From Porticoccus sp964395715 (lineage in GTDB: Bacteria > Pseudomonadota > Gammaproteobacteria > Pseudomonadales > Porticoccaceae), in the NCBI GenBank assembly GCA_964395715.1, contig CAYNAU010000001.1, forward strand, positions 124,001-188,000: 64,000 nucleotides of DNA. The letters are read 5' to 3'. The translations under genes and the position numbers were made by a program. How positions within the stretch are numbered: position 1 is the first letter of the stretch; each line of letters starts with the position of its first letter. The notes below the pieces were generated by a model. It worked only from the letters and a program-made list of their open reading frames with translations, was not told the origin of the DNA and made no database searches. Positions 1 through 9,226 of this stretch are shown here, in pieces.

Positions 1-2098
1 CGCCCTCCGGCATGGCCGGTTGGAGGTAGTTCTCGTTCATGGTGGTGATGTAATAGAAGCAGTTTTCCTTGTCCTGGAACATCGACTTCAGGCCGTCCTG
101 CATGATCACCACCAGCTCGTAACCATAGGCTGGGTCGTAAGTCCGGCAGTTGGGAATGGTGTTGGCCAGCACATGGCTGTGGCCATCCTGATGCTGCAGG
201 CCTTCACCATTCAGGGTAGTGCGACCGGACGTAGCACCGATCAGGAAGCCCCGCGCTTGCATGTCACCGGCAGCCCAGGTGAAATCACCAATGCGCTGAA
301 AACCGAACATGGAGTAGAACACGTAGACCGGGATCATCGGGCAATCGTAATTGCTGTAAGAGGTGGCCAGAGCCATCCAGGCAGACACCGCGCCGGCTTC
401 ATTGATACCTTCTTCGAGAATCTGGCCGCGCTTGTCTTCTTTGTAATACATGATCTGGTCGCGATCCTGGGGCACATACTTCTGGCCCGCAGAAGAGTAG
501 ATGCCCAGTTGCCGGAACATCCCCTCCATACCAAAGGTTCTGGCCTCGTCGGGCACGATGGGCACTACCCGTTCACCAATATTCTTGTCTTTCACTAGGG
601 CGCCCAGCAGTCTGACAAAGGCCATGGTGGTAGAAATCTTGCGCTCGCCGCTACTCTCCAGCAACTTGCTGAAATCATCCAGTGGCGGTGTCTGCAGCGG
701 CTCAAAGTCGGGGCGGCGACTCGGTACCTGGCCACCCAGCGCTGCACGACGTTTTTTCATGTACACCATTTCCGGGCTATCTTCCGGCGGCCGGTAATAG
801 GGGACCTTTTCCAGTTCATCATCCGGGATGGGAATCCCGAAGCGATCCCGGAAATGCTTGAGCCCCTCGAAGTCCAGTTTCTTGATGGAGTGGGTATCGT
901 TGGCGGCTTCGCCAACACCCATACCGTATCCCTTCACGGTTTTTGCCAGGATCACGGTGGGCTGCCCCTTGTGGGCCATGGCTTCCGCATAGGCAGCATA
1001 GACCTTGTAGGGATCGTGACCACCACGGTTCAAGTACATAATGTCGCGGTCGCTGAGGTGCTCCACCATTTCCTTCAATTCGGGGTAGGCACCAAAGAAA
1101 TGTTCACGGGTGTAGGCACCACCATTGTGTTTGTAGTTCTGGTAGTCGCCGTCGCAGGCTTCATCCATGCGTTTTTGCATCAATCCTGATTCATCTTTTT
1201 CAAACAGGGGATCCCAGTGGCGCCCCCAGACAACCTTGATGACATTCCAGCCCGCACCGCGGAAGACGCCTTCCAGTTCCTGAATAATCTTGCCGTTACC
1301 GCGCACCGGGCCATCCAGTCGCTGCAGGTTACAGTTGACCACGAACACAAGGTTTTCCAGTTCCTCACGGCCTGCCAGGGAAATCGCCCCGAGGGTTTCG
1401 GGCTCGTCACACTCACCGTCACCCAGGAATGCCCAGACCTTGCGATCGCCGCGGGGAGATAACCCGCGGGCCGAGAGATAGCGCATCACGTGCGCCTGAT
1501 AGATGGCCTGCAGAGGACCCAGTCCCATGGACACAGTGGGGAACTGCCAATAGTCCGGCATCAACCAGGGGTGAGGATAGGATGACAACCCCTTGCCATC
1601 CACTTCCCGGCGATAATTATCCAGAGCCTCTTCATCAAAGCGGCCTTCCAGGTAGGAGCGTGCATAAATACCGGGGGCGCTGTGGCCCTGGAAATAAATC
1701 AGATCGCCCAACTCTTCTCCCTCGTTGCCGCGGAAAAAATAGTTGAAGCCGATATCGTAAAGCGTGGCCGACGAGGCAAAGGAAGCAATATGTCCACCAA
1801 TGCCTTCGTCCGGATTTTTGTTGGCACGCATCACCATCGCTAGCGCATTCCAACGAATCATGGAGCGAATGCGTCGCTCCATAAACAGGTCACCGGGCAT
1901 GCGTTTTTCGCGAGTGACGGGAATCGTGTTGCGATAGGGCGTGGTGATTGCCGGCGGCATACCGACACCTGTGGACGTCGCTCTGTCGAGCAGCTGTTGC
2001 AGCAGAAACGCCGCACGTTCAGGGCCTTGGTATTTTAATACAGAATCCAGAGACTCGAGCCATTCCTGGGTCTCGACAGGATCCATATCTTTATGCAT
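1..2098 (-). CDS. aceE: Pyruvate dehydrogenase E1 component (partial, C-terminus beyond the left edge)
   Basis: Homodimeric E1 of the pyruvate dehydrogenase complex: ThDP-dependent decarboxylation of pyruvate and acetylation of the E2 lipoyl group in the cytoplasm. The reading frame stays open from the ATG at 2098 to the window edge, about 699 codons of a usual ~885. The ThDP/Mg motif GDGECDEPET begins near residue 226 and is followed by a stretch close to E. coli AceE (VNCNLQRLDGPVRGNGK), where the Asp and Asn metal ligands lie. The start is supported by AAGG about 10 bases upstream and by a good sigma-70 promoter at 2211-2239. aceF and lpd would be expected further left, outside the window. 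Confidence 0.95.
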   Translation of the reverse strand, partial: MHKDMDPVETQEWLESLDSVLKYQGPERAAFLLQQLLDRATSTGVGMPPAITTPYRNTIPVTREKRMPGDLFMERRIRSMIRWNALAMVMRANKNPDEGIGGHIASFASSATLYDIGFNYFFRGNEGEELGDLIYFQGHSAPGIYARSYLEGRFDEEALDNYRREVDGKGLSSYPHPWLMPDYWQFPTVSMGLGPLQAIYQAHVMRYLSARGLSPRGDRKVWAFLGDGECDEPETLGAISLAGREELENLVFVVNCNLQRLDGPVRGNGKIIQELEGVFRGAGWNVIKVVWGRHWDPLFEKDESGLMQKRMDEACDGDYQNYKHNGGAYTREHFFGAYPELKEMVEHLSDRDIMYLNRGGHDPYKVYAAYAEAMAHKGQPTVILAKTVKGYGMGVGEAANDTHSIKKLDFEGLKHFRDRFGIPIPDDELEKVPYYRPPEDSPEMVYMKKRRAALGGQVPSRRPDFEPLQTPPLDDFSKLLESSGERKISTTMAFVRLLGALVKDKNIGERVVPIVPDEARTFGMEGMFRQLGIYSSAGQKYVPQDRDQIMYYKEDKRGQILEEGINEAGAVSAWMALATSYSNYDCPMIPVYVFYSMFGFQRIGDFTWAAGDMQARGFLIGATSGRTTLNGEGLQHQDGHSHVLANTIPNCRTYDPAYGYELVVIMQDGLKSMFQDKENCFYYITTMNENYLQPAMPEG

Positions 2099-2147
2099 TT
2101 CCAATACCTTATCTATTTGTTCGTTATCGTTGTCGGGGATGCGGTTT

Positions 2148-2163
2148 TGTTCACTATAGAACA
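2148..2163. other. Small dyad in the aceE leader
   Basis: TGTTC-ACTATA-GAACA, a 5-bp inverted repeat with a 6-bp centre, lies about 50 bases upstream of the aceE start and downstream of its predicted transcription start. It could be a repressor site, but it does not resemble the PdhR operator. Weak evidence: seen by eye only. Confidence 0.25.
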
Positions 2164-2210
2164 TCCTCCGACTTATGCGTTTGCGGCTTACACATGAGCC
2201 AACGGCGTGT

Positions 2211-2239
2211 AGTATAACTACATAAAAAAGGGCTTTCAA
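2211..2239 (-). promoter_or_regulatory. Sigma-70 promoter of aceE
   Basis: On the minus strand, TTGAAA (2234-2239) and TATACT (2211-2216) are separated by exactly 17 bp. Predicted transcription starts near 2204, giving a leader of about 105 nt before aceE. The -35 box overlaps one arm of the inverted repeat at 2225-2281. Confidence 0.7.
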
Positions 2240-2281
2240 CCACGACTTTAGGATAACCCCTCGCGACCAAAAGCCCTTTTT
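2225..2281 (-). terminator. Probable terminator of the M16 protease gene, overlapping the aceE promoter
   Basis: Perfect 12-bp arms AAAAAGGGCTTT (2225-2236) and AAAGCCCTTTTT (2270-2281) enclose a 33-base loop. In the minus direction the second arm ends in a run of T. It lies just after the M16 protease stop codon at 2341. The long loop makes termination efficiency uncertain. Confidence 0.5.
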
Positions 2282-2340
2282 AAAACCTTTAACTATATGT
2301 ATTTAAAGGTATTTATCTTTTTACAAAAAATATAGTTTTA

Positions 2341-5154
2341 TTACAAATTGTTGGGCGGAAGGCGATAAATGTCTTTTTCACCGGCAAAACCTTCACCGCC
2401 CATAAAATTGCCCGAGCGGCTGTCCAGCTGCAGGGAATAACCGGCCTCACGCATAACAAGCCCATAGACTTCCACCACTTGCGGCAGGGTCATTTCCTCA
2501 ATGGCCGCAATAAGCTGCTGACGTCGGCTAAAGTCATAGTCACGCAGGTCGATGCTGCCCCAGTAGCGGGCTGACTGCTCAGCCAAGCTCTTGGGTTTTT
2601 CCTTTAGACCAGTGAGAATAGCCGCCCGGTGCCGCTCAAATTCATCGTCACTGAGTGCGTTCACCACCCCAGTGAAGTCTTCGATAAATTTATCGATCGC
2701 AGTTTCCAGGGCCGTTACATCAGCCACCGGTGATTGCACCATCAGACCAAAACCCGGCACGCGGTCCAGACCCTGATCCACCGCCGCCACCACATAGCCG
2801 AGCTGCTGCTGCGTTCTAAGGTCATGAAAAAACGGCGCCTTGATCAGCTGTCGCAAAAACAGGAATCGGGCAGTTTCCTCGACACTGTCGTCGCGGCCCT
2901 GGTAGTAACGGAGTATGCCCGCGTCTTTATGGTCGATCGCCATGGGCACCTGCATTTTTGTTCCGGGCAAGACCCGGGTAATACCGCGCTCAGGCCACGG
3001 CTGCGGATTTTCACTGACGATTCTGGAGGACAATTTTTCCGCCATCTCAGCGGCCAACTGACCACCGATATTGCCGCTGGCGAAAATTTCCAGATAAACC
3101 CCGCGATAGAGTCCGGCGATAAATTCCTGGAAGACTTCCAGGTTAAGCGCCTCCAACGCCTCTGCCAGGCGCTCCGGCTGCCAGGCATTTACATCCAACA
3201 GGTAACCGGGTTCACGCATCAACTGCAGGTATGGGGTGTCTTTGGCCGAGTTGCGCCAACGACGGATCAATTCCTGCCTGAGACGCTCAATCAGTTCTGC
3301 CGACATATCGGGCTTCAACAGGCCCTCAGTTACCACACCCACCAACAGCGGCAGCCTGTCATCAAAACCGCTGAACAACAGGCCGACGCCATCGTCCCGG
3401 CGGTTGACCCCGTAACGCAAGCCGGCCAGAGCCGCCTCATAACTGGTTTCATTCAACGTTTCTTCCACCAGGCGTACATACAGATCGGTCATGGCAGCTT
3501 CCAGCACACCGCCACCTCCTGCGCCTCGAATCGCCACATAGAGCTGCGCTTTTGGCACCTGGTAATAATTGTCGGCATAATGCCAAAGCCTGTAATTGGG
3601 TTTGGCAATCAATTCCTGTGGCACTTCAGGCTGGGCCGCCTTTTGCGGGAACTTCAAATCAAAGTTTTTCGCCACGAAGGGGTTGGCTTCAGGCAGGGCG
3701 AGTTGCTCCTGGGCAGCAACGGCGTCAGGCAGGGATGACACCCTGGTCACGCCGTAAGGTACCTGATATTTCTCGGTCATCCTTGCCGTATCTACATCGG
3801 GAGCCATCAGCATCACCATGGCGTTGTCCGGTGACAGATACTCAAGCATGCGCTTCAGCAACGTCTCATCGTACTCATCCATGCGGTAGGGGCCGCGCAT
3901 CACATCCACGTAGAGGTATTCGTGCAGGTTGGCCGCCAGACCACTGACGCGGTTAATCGGGTCACTCAACTCCTTGAAGCGGAACTGCTGATCCGCCAGA
4001 GCTCCCTGCTCTTCAAATCGCCATTGGGCAATGCCCTTTTGCTTGACCAGGTCAATCTCCCTGTAGGCCAGAGACAGGACCTCACGCCATTGGTCATAAC
4101 CAGCCGGCGTCAGCGCGATGGTGACATCAAAGCTGCTGCCACTGCGATCGGCAATGCCCTCGCCAGCCCTCAACCCTTCTGCCAGACCCCGGGATTTGAG
4201 CACCTCCAGCAGGCTACCCTCACCCTCGTGACCAATCAGATTGCCCAGGTACGCCAGGGGTTTCTGACGGTCGAATTCATGCATAGCGGGCATTGGAAAC
4301 GTCAGGGACAGTTCCCGCAATTCACGCTCGGGTTGCATAGTCACCAACAACGGCAGCGAACCTTCCCTAAACAACGGCTGGCCATGGAACGGCTTTTCCG
4401 TCTTGAAGTTGGGCACTTCCTGGAAGCGCTCCAGCACCATTGCCTGCAGTTCATCCAGGCTGCGCGGCGCCAGCACGACCAGCGCCATGCGATCGGCTGA
4501 ATAATGCGCTTTGTAGAAGGCCAATAGATCCTCGCGCAGCTTGCCATCACGATCTTCCAGGGTATCGAGATTGCCGACGCTGAACTTGGAAGCCGGATGC
4601 TCGGGGTTTACGACCTGGCTGAAAACATCCATCTGGCGCCGGTAATCATTTTTAATACGTGCCTTGTATTCGGAATGCACCGCATTTTTTTCCCGGTCGA
4701 CATATTCAGCATTGAACAGTGGCGCCACAAAAAAACGGGAGAAACGGTCCAGAGCTGACTCAAAACTTGCCGGATTGATATCAAAGAAATAATTGGTGTG
4801 CTCAAACGAGGTATAGGCGTTATGCCGACCACCGTGCTCACTGATAAAGGCCTGATACTCATCCGGCTCGGGGTATTTATCGGTTCCCAGAAACAACATG
4901 TGCTCAAGAAAGTGTGCCAGTCCCTGCCGTTGCAACGGATCGCTGGAGCTGCCGACAAACACATCCAGCGACGCTGCGGCCTTATCGGCCTTCTCATCCG
5001 AGATCAGCAATACCTGCAGTTTGTTGGGCAGCAACAAATAGCGGTAAGAGGACGTATCCCCTGCACTGCGAGCAATATCCTCCCTAGTCAAAATTTCGCT
5101 AAAGGCGGGGACAACAAACAGGAGACAAACGAAAGCTACTACGATTCTTTTCAT
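2341..5154 (-). CDS. M16 zinc metalloprotease, pitrilysin/insulinase type, exported
   Basis: Periplasmic inverzincin protease that degrades peptides and small proteins. The first 20 residues form a signal peptide (basic MKR, hydrophobic core, AFSE). The inverted zinc motif HFLEH is at residues 81-85, with the distal ligand Glu162 in the SEYKARIKND segment; the spacing equals that of E. coli pitrilysin shifted by seven residues. At 937 aa it has the size of the four-domain, single-chain pitrilysin family, with degenerate C-terminal M16 domains. It lies 41 bp downstream of the AI-2E gene, so the two may be co-transcribed. Family assignment is firm; the substrate is unknown. Confidence 0.9.
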   Translation of the reverse strand: MKRIVVAFVCLLFVVPAFSEILTREDIARSAGDTSSYRYLLLPNKLQVLLISDEKADKAAASLDVFVGSSSDPLQRQGLAHFLEHMLFLGTDKYPEPDEYQAFISEHGGRHNAYTSFEHTNYFFDINPASFESALDRFSRFFVAPLFNAEYVDREKNAVHSEYKARIKNDYRRQMDVFSQVVNPEHPASKFSVGNLDTLEDRDGKLREDLLAFYKAHYSADRMALVVLAPRSLDELQAMVLERFQEVPNFKTEKPFHGQPLFREGSLPLLVTMQPERELRELSLTFPMPAMHEFDRQKPLAYLGNLIGHEGEGSLLEVLKSRGLAEGLRAGEGIADRSGSSFDVTIALTPAGYDQWREVLSLAYREIDLVKQKGIAQWRFEEQGALADQQFRFKELSDPINRVSGLAANLHEYLYVDVMRGPYRMDEYDETLLKRMLEYLSPDNAMVMLMAPDVDTARMTEKYQVPYGVTRVSSLPDAVAAQEQLALPEANPFVAKNFDLKFPQKAAQPEVPQELIAKPNYRLWHYADNYYQVPKAQLYVAIRGAGGGGVLEAAMTDLYVRLVEETLNETSYEAALAGLRYGVNRRDDGVGLLFSGFDDRLPLLVGVVTEGLLKPDMSAELIERLRQELIRRWRNSAKDTPYLQLMREPGYLLDVNAWQPERLAEALEALNLEVFQEFIAGLYRGVYLEIFASGNIGGQLAAEMAEKLSSRIVSENPQPWPERGITRVLPGTKMQVPMAIDHKDAGILRYYQGRDDSVEETARFLFLRQLIKAPFFHDLRTQQQLGYVVAAVDQGLDRVPGFGLMVQSPVADVTALETAIDKFIEDFTGVVNALSDDEFERHRAAILTGLKEKPKSLAEQSARYWGSIDLRDYDFSRRQQLIAAIEEMTLPQVVEVYGLVMREAGYSLQLDSRSGNFMGGEGFAGEKDIYRLPPNNL

Positions 5155-5195
5155 GAAAATCCGTCTTTAATTAAAAGCACAAGTAATAAGTGGAG

Positions 5196-6266
5196 TTACT
5201 CAGACACCGTCTCGCCGGTATCAGTTCGCGGCCAGGCGTTGTAAAGCGCCTTCACGAGTGTCGCCAGGGGAATGGCGAAGAAAATTCCCCAGAAGCCCCA
5301 CAGCCCGCCGAACACCAGCACAGCGAGAATGATGGCAATCGGGTGCAGGTTCACAGCTTCGGAAAACAGCAGGGGAACCAGAACGTTACCGTCCAGTGTC
5401 TGGATGACGCCGTAGATGATCACCAGCCAGAACAGGTCACTGCCCCAGCCCCACTGAAAGTAGGCAACGACCGTGACAGGGATGGTTACTACCACCGCGC
5501 CGATATAGGGAATCACCACAGACAACCCCACCAGCAGCGCGAGCAGTGCCGCGTACTGCAACCCCATGATCAGGAAAGCGACATAGGTCACCAGGCCAAC
5601 TACCAGGATTTCAATCGCCTTGCCACGCACGTAATTGGCCATCTGCATGTTCATTTCATGCCAGATTCGCCACATGACCGGTCGCTCCTTGGGCAACAAG
5701 GCCGACATCATAGCCAGCAGTTCATCCTTGTCTTTCAGCAGGAAAAAGACCAGCAACGGCACCAGCACCAGGTAGACCATCATCACTACCACACTGGGAA
5801 AGGTGCTGAAAGAAAACGTCACAATACGCTCCGCCATTCCGGCAACTTCTTTCGATGCCTGGGACAGCAGATCCTTGAGTTGCACCTCGGAGATAAGGTG
5901 CGGATATTTTTCCGGCAACAGCATCAACACGTTCTGCCAGTGCTTCACCATGGCGGGTATTTCCCCGGTTAGGTTCGCCGCCTGGCGGCCAATCAGGGGG
6001 AGCAGGATCACCAGTATCGCCAGAAAAATACCCACGAACATCAGGAACACCAGAACAACTGCCAACAAGCGGGGAACCTTCCAGGCCACCAGACGATTCA
6101 CACTGCCCTGCAACAGGAAAGCAAAGATCATCGCCGCCAGAAAAGGCGCCAGGATTTCGCCCATGGTGACCATGACCACCAGCGCCAGCAGCAACACGAA
6201 AGCGAGCAATACCGCTTCTTCTTCTCCAAAGTAGCGGTTAATCCAGGAATCAAGCACTTTCCACAT
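5196..6266 (-). CDS. AI-2E/PerM family inner-membrane transporter
   Basis: A polytopic membrane protein of 356 aa with roughly eight hydrophobic segments. It carries the family's C-terminal signatures, such as GVIQTLDGNVLVPLLFSE and HPIAIILAVLVFGGLWGFWG. Members are annotated as AI-2 exporters, permeases or Na+/H+ antiporters, so the substrate cannot be read from sequence. The ATG at 6266 has a strong GAGGAG Shine-Dalgarno. The gene lies upstream of the M16 protease on the same strand and is divergent from bepA across a 205-bp gap. Confidence 0.85.
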   Translation of the reverse strand: MWKVLDSWINRYFGEEEAVLLAFVLLLALVVMVTMGEILAPFLAAMIFAFLLQGSVNRLVAWKVPRLLAVVLVFLMFVGIFLAILVILLPLIGRQAANLTGEIPAMVKHWQNVLMLLPEKYPHLISEVQLKDLLSQASKEVAGMAERIVTFSFSTFPSVVVMMVYLVLVPLLVFFLLKDKDELLAMMSALLPKERPVMWRIWHEMNMQMANYVRGKAIEILVVGLVTYVAFLIMGLQYAALLALLVGLSVVIPYIGAVVVTIPVTVVAYFQWGWGSDLFWLVIIYGVIQTLDGNVLVPLLFSEAVNLHPIAIILAVLVFGGLWGFWGIFFAIPLATLVKALYNAWPRTDTGETVSE

Positions 6267-6471
6267 ACCGGCTCCTCGCCAGACATTATGTCTCTCAGGT
6301 AGCAGGCAGATTACGTAATCCCCCTGCGTGCATCAAGGGACAAACAACCGGCTTTAATATCGACAGGGGTTTTTAGGCAGAAACTGCACGAATGCCAATG
6401 AATTTGGTCATAGAGTTACGTTAACATGCCAAAAACCCGGCCGGAGAGGCCGCAAAACGGATTGAGAATTA

Positions 6472-7938
6472 GTGCCCAGCAACCGTCCCAGTTATTTTCT
6501 GACCGTTATGGCGTTTTGCCTCGCGATATTCCATGCCCCGGAAACACGCGCCGCCAATATTCAGCTGCCCTCCCTGGGCGACACCTCCTCAGCTGTCATC
6601 TCAACACAGCAGGAATATGAATTGGGTCAGGCGTGGTTGCGGGCTTATCGCAGCCGCATTCCCGAATATAACGACCCACTGCTGCACGATTACCTGGAAA
6701 AGCTGTTACACAAACTGGCGTCCCACAGCGAACTACAGGATCACCGCCTGTCCCTGGTGGCAATCAACAATGCCTCTATGAACGCGTTTGCCGTTCCCGG
6801 CGGCGTGGTGGGCGTCCACCTCGGCCTGTTCCGTTATGCCAAGTCAGAGGATCAGCTGGCATCGGTACTGGCCCACGAACTGGCTCACTTGAGTCAAAGG
6901 CACTTTGCCCGCCGGGTGGCCGAGCAACGCAAAAACAGCATGGTTTCCATGGCCGGCATGCTTGCCAGTCTGGTGCTGGCCGCCACTGTGGGCGGAGATG
7001 CCGGCATGGCCGCCATGACGGCGACCCAGGCCGCCAGCCTTGAAAATTCCCTGCGCTACAGCCGGCAGAATGAGCAGGAAGCCGATCGCCTGGGCATTGA
7101 AACCGTTTATGCGGCCGGGATGGATCCCTCGGCAGTCGGCGGCATGTTTGAAGAAATGCTGCGCGCCACACGCTATACCGGCAACCGACCGCCGGAATTT
7201 CTGCTCACCCACCCGCTCACCGAGAGCCGTGTGGCCGATGCCAACAGCCGTATAGCCCAATATCCGAAAAAATATTACCCGGATAATGTGGAATATCATC
7301 TGATGCGTGCGCGCTCGATGATGGCGATAGACCAGAACCCGGCGGCATCGCTCAACCGTTTCCAGAGCGAGCTGGACGGGGACAGCCTGAACCACGAGGC
7401 GGCTCGCTACGGTACGGTGCTGGCCCACGCGGCACTGGGGGACATCGACAAGGCTCGGGAAGCGCTCGCACCCCTGCTGAAAGCCTCGCCCTTGAAGCTG
7501 ACGTACCGCCTGCAGGATATTGCGCTGGACCGACAGGAACAGAAATTTGTCAATGCCATTGAAAAGAGTCAACAGCTGTTGCGCCGCCACACCGACAGCT
7601 ACCCTCTGCGCATGTCGCTGGCGGAAACCTACATGAAGGCGAATCGCTTTACGGAGTCGGAACAGTTACTGCGAACTATGACACCAGAATACCCGGACAA
7701 TCCCTACATCTGGTTTCAGCTGGCGGAAGTCAGCGGCCTGGCCGGAAACATCTCCGGAGTTCACAAGGCGCGCGCCCAGTATTACCTGTTGAATGGCGTC
7801 TTTGACAAAGCACGGGAACAGCTGGGCTATGCCCGCAAACTGCTGATCAACGATTTCAAAGAGGTCGCCATCATTGACCAGCAACTGCGCGATCTGGACG
7901 AACTTCAGAAGAAAATGGAGGAATTCAGGGGCGGGTAG
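6472..7938 (+). CDS. bepA: Periplasmic M48 metalloprotease/chaperone BepA
   Basis: BepA helps assemble LptD and BAM-dependent outer-membrane proteins and degrades misassembled ones. The protein has an N-terminal export signal; the M48 motif HELAH is at residues 135-139. The third-ligand region NEQEADR is at 200-206 and the regulatory His of the LLTHPL loop is near 247. The positions match E. coli BepA almost exactly. A C-terminal TPR region (about 270-480) is the docking domain. The start used is a GTG; an in-frame ATG 12 codons later would also leave a signal-like segment. It converges on nadA with one intervening base. Confidence 0.92.
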   Translation: MPSNRPSYFLTVMAFCLAIFHAPETRAANIQLPSLGDTSSAVISTQQEYELGQAWLRAYRSRIPEYNDPLLHDYLEKLLHKLASHSELQDHRLSLVAINNASMNAFAVPGGVVGVHLGLFRYAKSEDQLASVLAHELAHLSQRHFARRVAEQRKNSMVSMAGMLASLVLAATVGGDAGMAAMTATQAASLENSLRYSRQNEQEADRLGIETVYAAGMDPSAVGGMFEEMLRATRYTGNRPPEFLLTHPLTESRVADANSRIAQYPKKYYPDNVEYHLMRARSMMAIDQNPAASLNRFQSELDGDSLNHEAARYGTVLAHAALGDIDKAREALAPLLKASPLKLTYRLQDIALDRQEQKFVNAIEKSQQLLRRHTDSYPLRMSLAETYMKANRFTESEQLLRTMTPEYPDNPYIWFQLAEVSGLAGNISGVHKARAQYYLLNGVFDKAREQLGYARKLLINDFKEVAIIDQQLRDLDELQKKMEEFRGG

Positions 7939-7939
7939 G

Positions 7940-9031
7940 TTAGCGGGACTCTGCTGAACCTGCAGCCAGTTGCTGCTCGCGGAAGTCCAGCATACGCTGC
8001 AATGACACCATTGCCTGCGTGGAAATCTCCGGATCCACGTGAACTTCATTAAGTCCCTGCTCCAGAGATGTCATCAGGTTTTCCAGATGATTCATGGCCA
8101 TCCACGGACAGTGGGCGCAACTGCGACAGGTGGCCCCTTCTCCAGCGGTAGGCGCAATAATCAACTCCTTGTCCGGCGCAGCCTGTTGCATTTTGTAGAA
8201 AATCCCGCTGTCGGTGGCGACGATCATGCGTTTATTAGGCAGTGTCTGTGCGGCATGAATCAACTGTGACGTTGAGCCCACGGCATCGGCGATTTCGACC
8301 ATCGCATCGGGAGACTCGGGATGCACCAGCAGCGCCGCATCGGGATAAATCTGTTTCAGGCTCTCGACACCGCGCGCCTTGAATTCCTCGTGAACGATAC
8401 AGCTACCGTCCCACAACAGCATATCGGCACCGGTTTTCTTCTGCACGTAACTGCCCAGGTATTTGTCCGGTGCCCAGAGAATTTTTTCACCACGGCTATC
8501 CAGGTAATCCACCACATCCAGAGCAATGCTGGAGGTAACCACCCAGTCAGCGCGGGCCTTCACCGCCGCCGAAGTGTTGGCGTAGACCACCACAGTGCGA
8601 TCCGGGTGCTCGTCGCAGAACGCCGTAAAATCGCCAGCAGGACAACCGATATCCAGAGAGCAGGTCGCCTCTAGAGTCGGCATTAGCACCGTTTTTTCAG
8701 GGGTGAGAATTTTGGCGGTCTCTCCCATGAACTTTACCCCGGCAACCACCAGTGTTGTCGCCGGGTGAGTGCTGCCAAAACGCGCCATTTCCAAAGAATC
8801 TGACACGAAGCCACCGGTTTCCTCAGCCAGTTGCTGAATCACTGGATCCGTGTAGTAATGGGCAACAATCACCGCATTTTTTTCCTGCAGCAACTGCTTG
8901 ATGCGCGAACGGTAATACGCCTCTTCCTCCGGCGTATAGCGCGGTTCTTCATGCATCTGATCGAGATAATTTTCCACAATATCACGGTGATCGGATTCAC
9001 TGGCGATATGCAGTTTGGCAGTCTGGTTCAT
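7940..9031 (-). CDS. nadA: Quinolinate synthase A
   Basis: Condenses iminoaspartate with dihydroxyacetone phosphate to quinolinate in de novo NAD synthesis; a 4Fe-4S enzyme. Counting from the chosen ATG at 9031 (363 aa), the cluster cysteines are C124, C211 and C308, the E. coli positions (113, 200, 297) all shifted by eleven. Motifs VAHYYTDP, PTAGEGATCRSC and CPWMAMN are intact. An upstream in-frame start at 9064 is a TTG with no clear Shine-Dalgarno, so it was not used. The partner nadC lies at 51783; nadB is not in the window. Confidence 0.95.
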   Translation of the reverse strand: MNQTAKLHIASESDHRDIVENYLDQMHEEPRYTPEEEAYYRSRIKQLLQEKNAVIVAHYYTDPVIQQLAEETGGFVSDSLEMARFGSTHPATTLVVAGVKFMGETAKILTPEKTVLMPTLEATCSLDIGCPAGDFTAFCDEHPDRTVVVYANTSAAVKARADWVVTSSIALDVVDYLDSRGEKILWAPDKYLGSYVQKKTGADMLLWDGSCIVHEEFKARGVESLKQIYPDAALLVHPESPDAMVEIADAVGSTSQLIHAAQTLPNKRMIVATDSGIFYKMQQAAPDKELIIAPTAGEGATCRSCAHCPWMAMNHLENLMTSLEQGLNEVHVDPEISTQAMVSLQRMLDFREQQLAAGSAESR

Positions 9032-9226
9032 AGGCAGGAATAACAATGAATAATGCTTATTCAAATTTTAACACAGAAGCGCGCTCTCTTTTGCACACAA
9101 CATTGAGAGGGCATCGGAGCCGCGCCAGTATAAAACAGACCGGGTTCCCGAATCGGACTGTACAACAACACACTAAATTATCAGCTTGATCTTCATAACA
9201 CCCCCGCAGAAAGTTAAAGTGTCACC

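Noticed and set aside
20..598. 192-residue plus-strand reading frame at the left end
   Set aside because: It lies entirely antisense to the well-conserved aceE coding sequence and resembles no protein.
2099..2340. PdhR operator upstream of aceE
   Set aside because: No match to the ATTGGT...ACCAAT palindrome could be seen; only a weak TGTTC/GAACA dyad is present.
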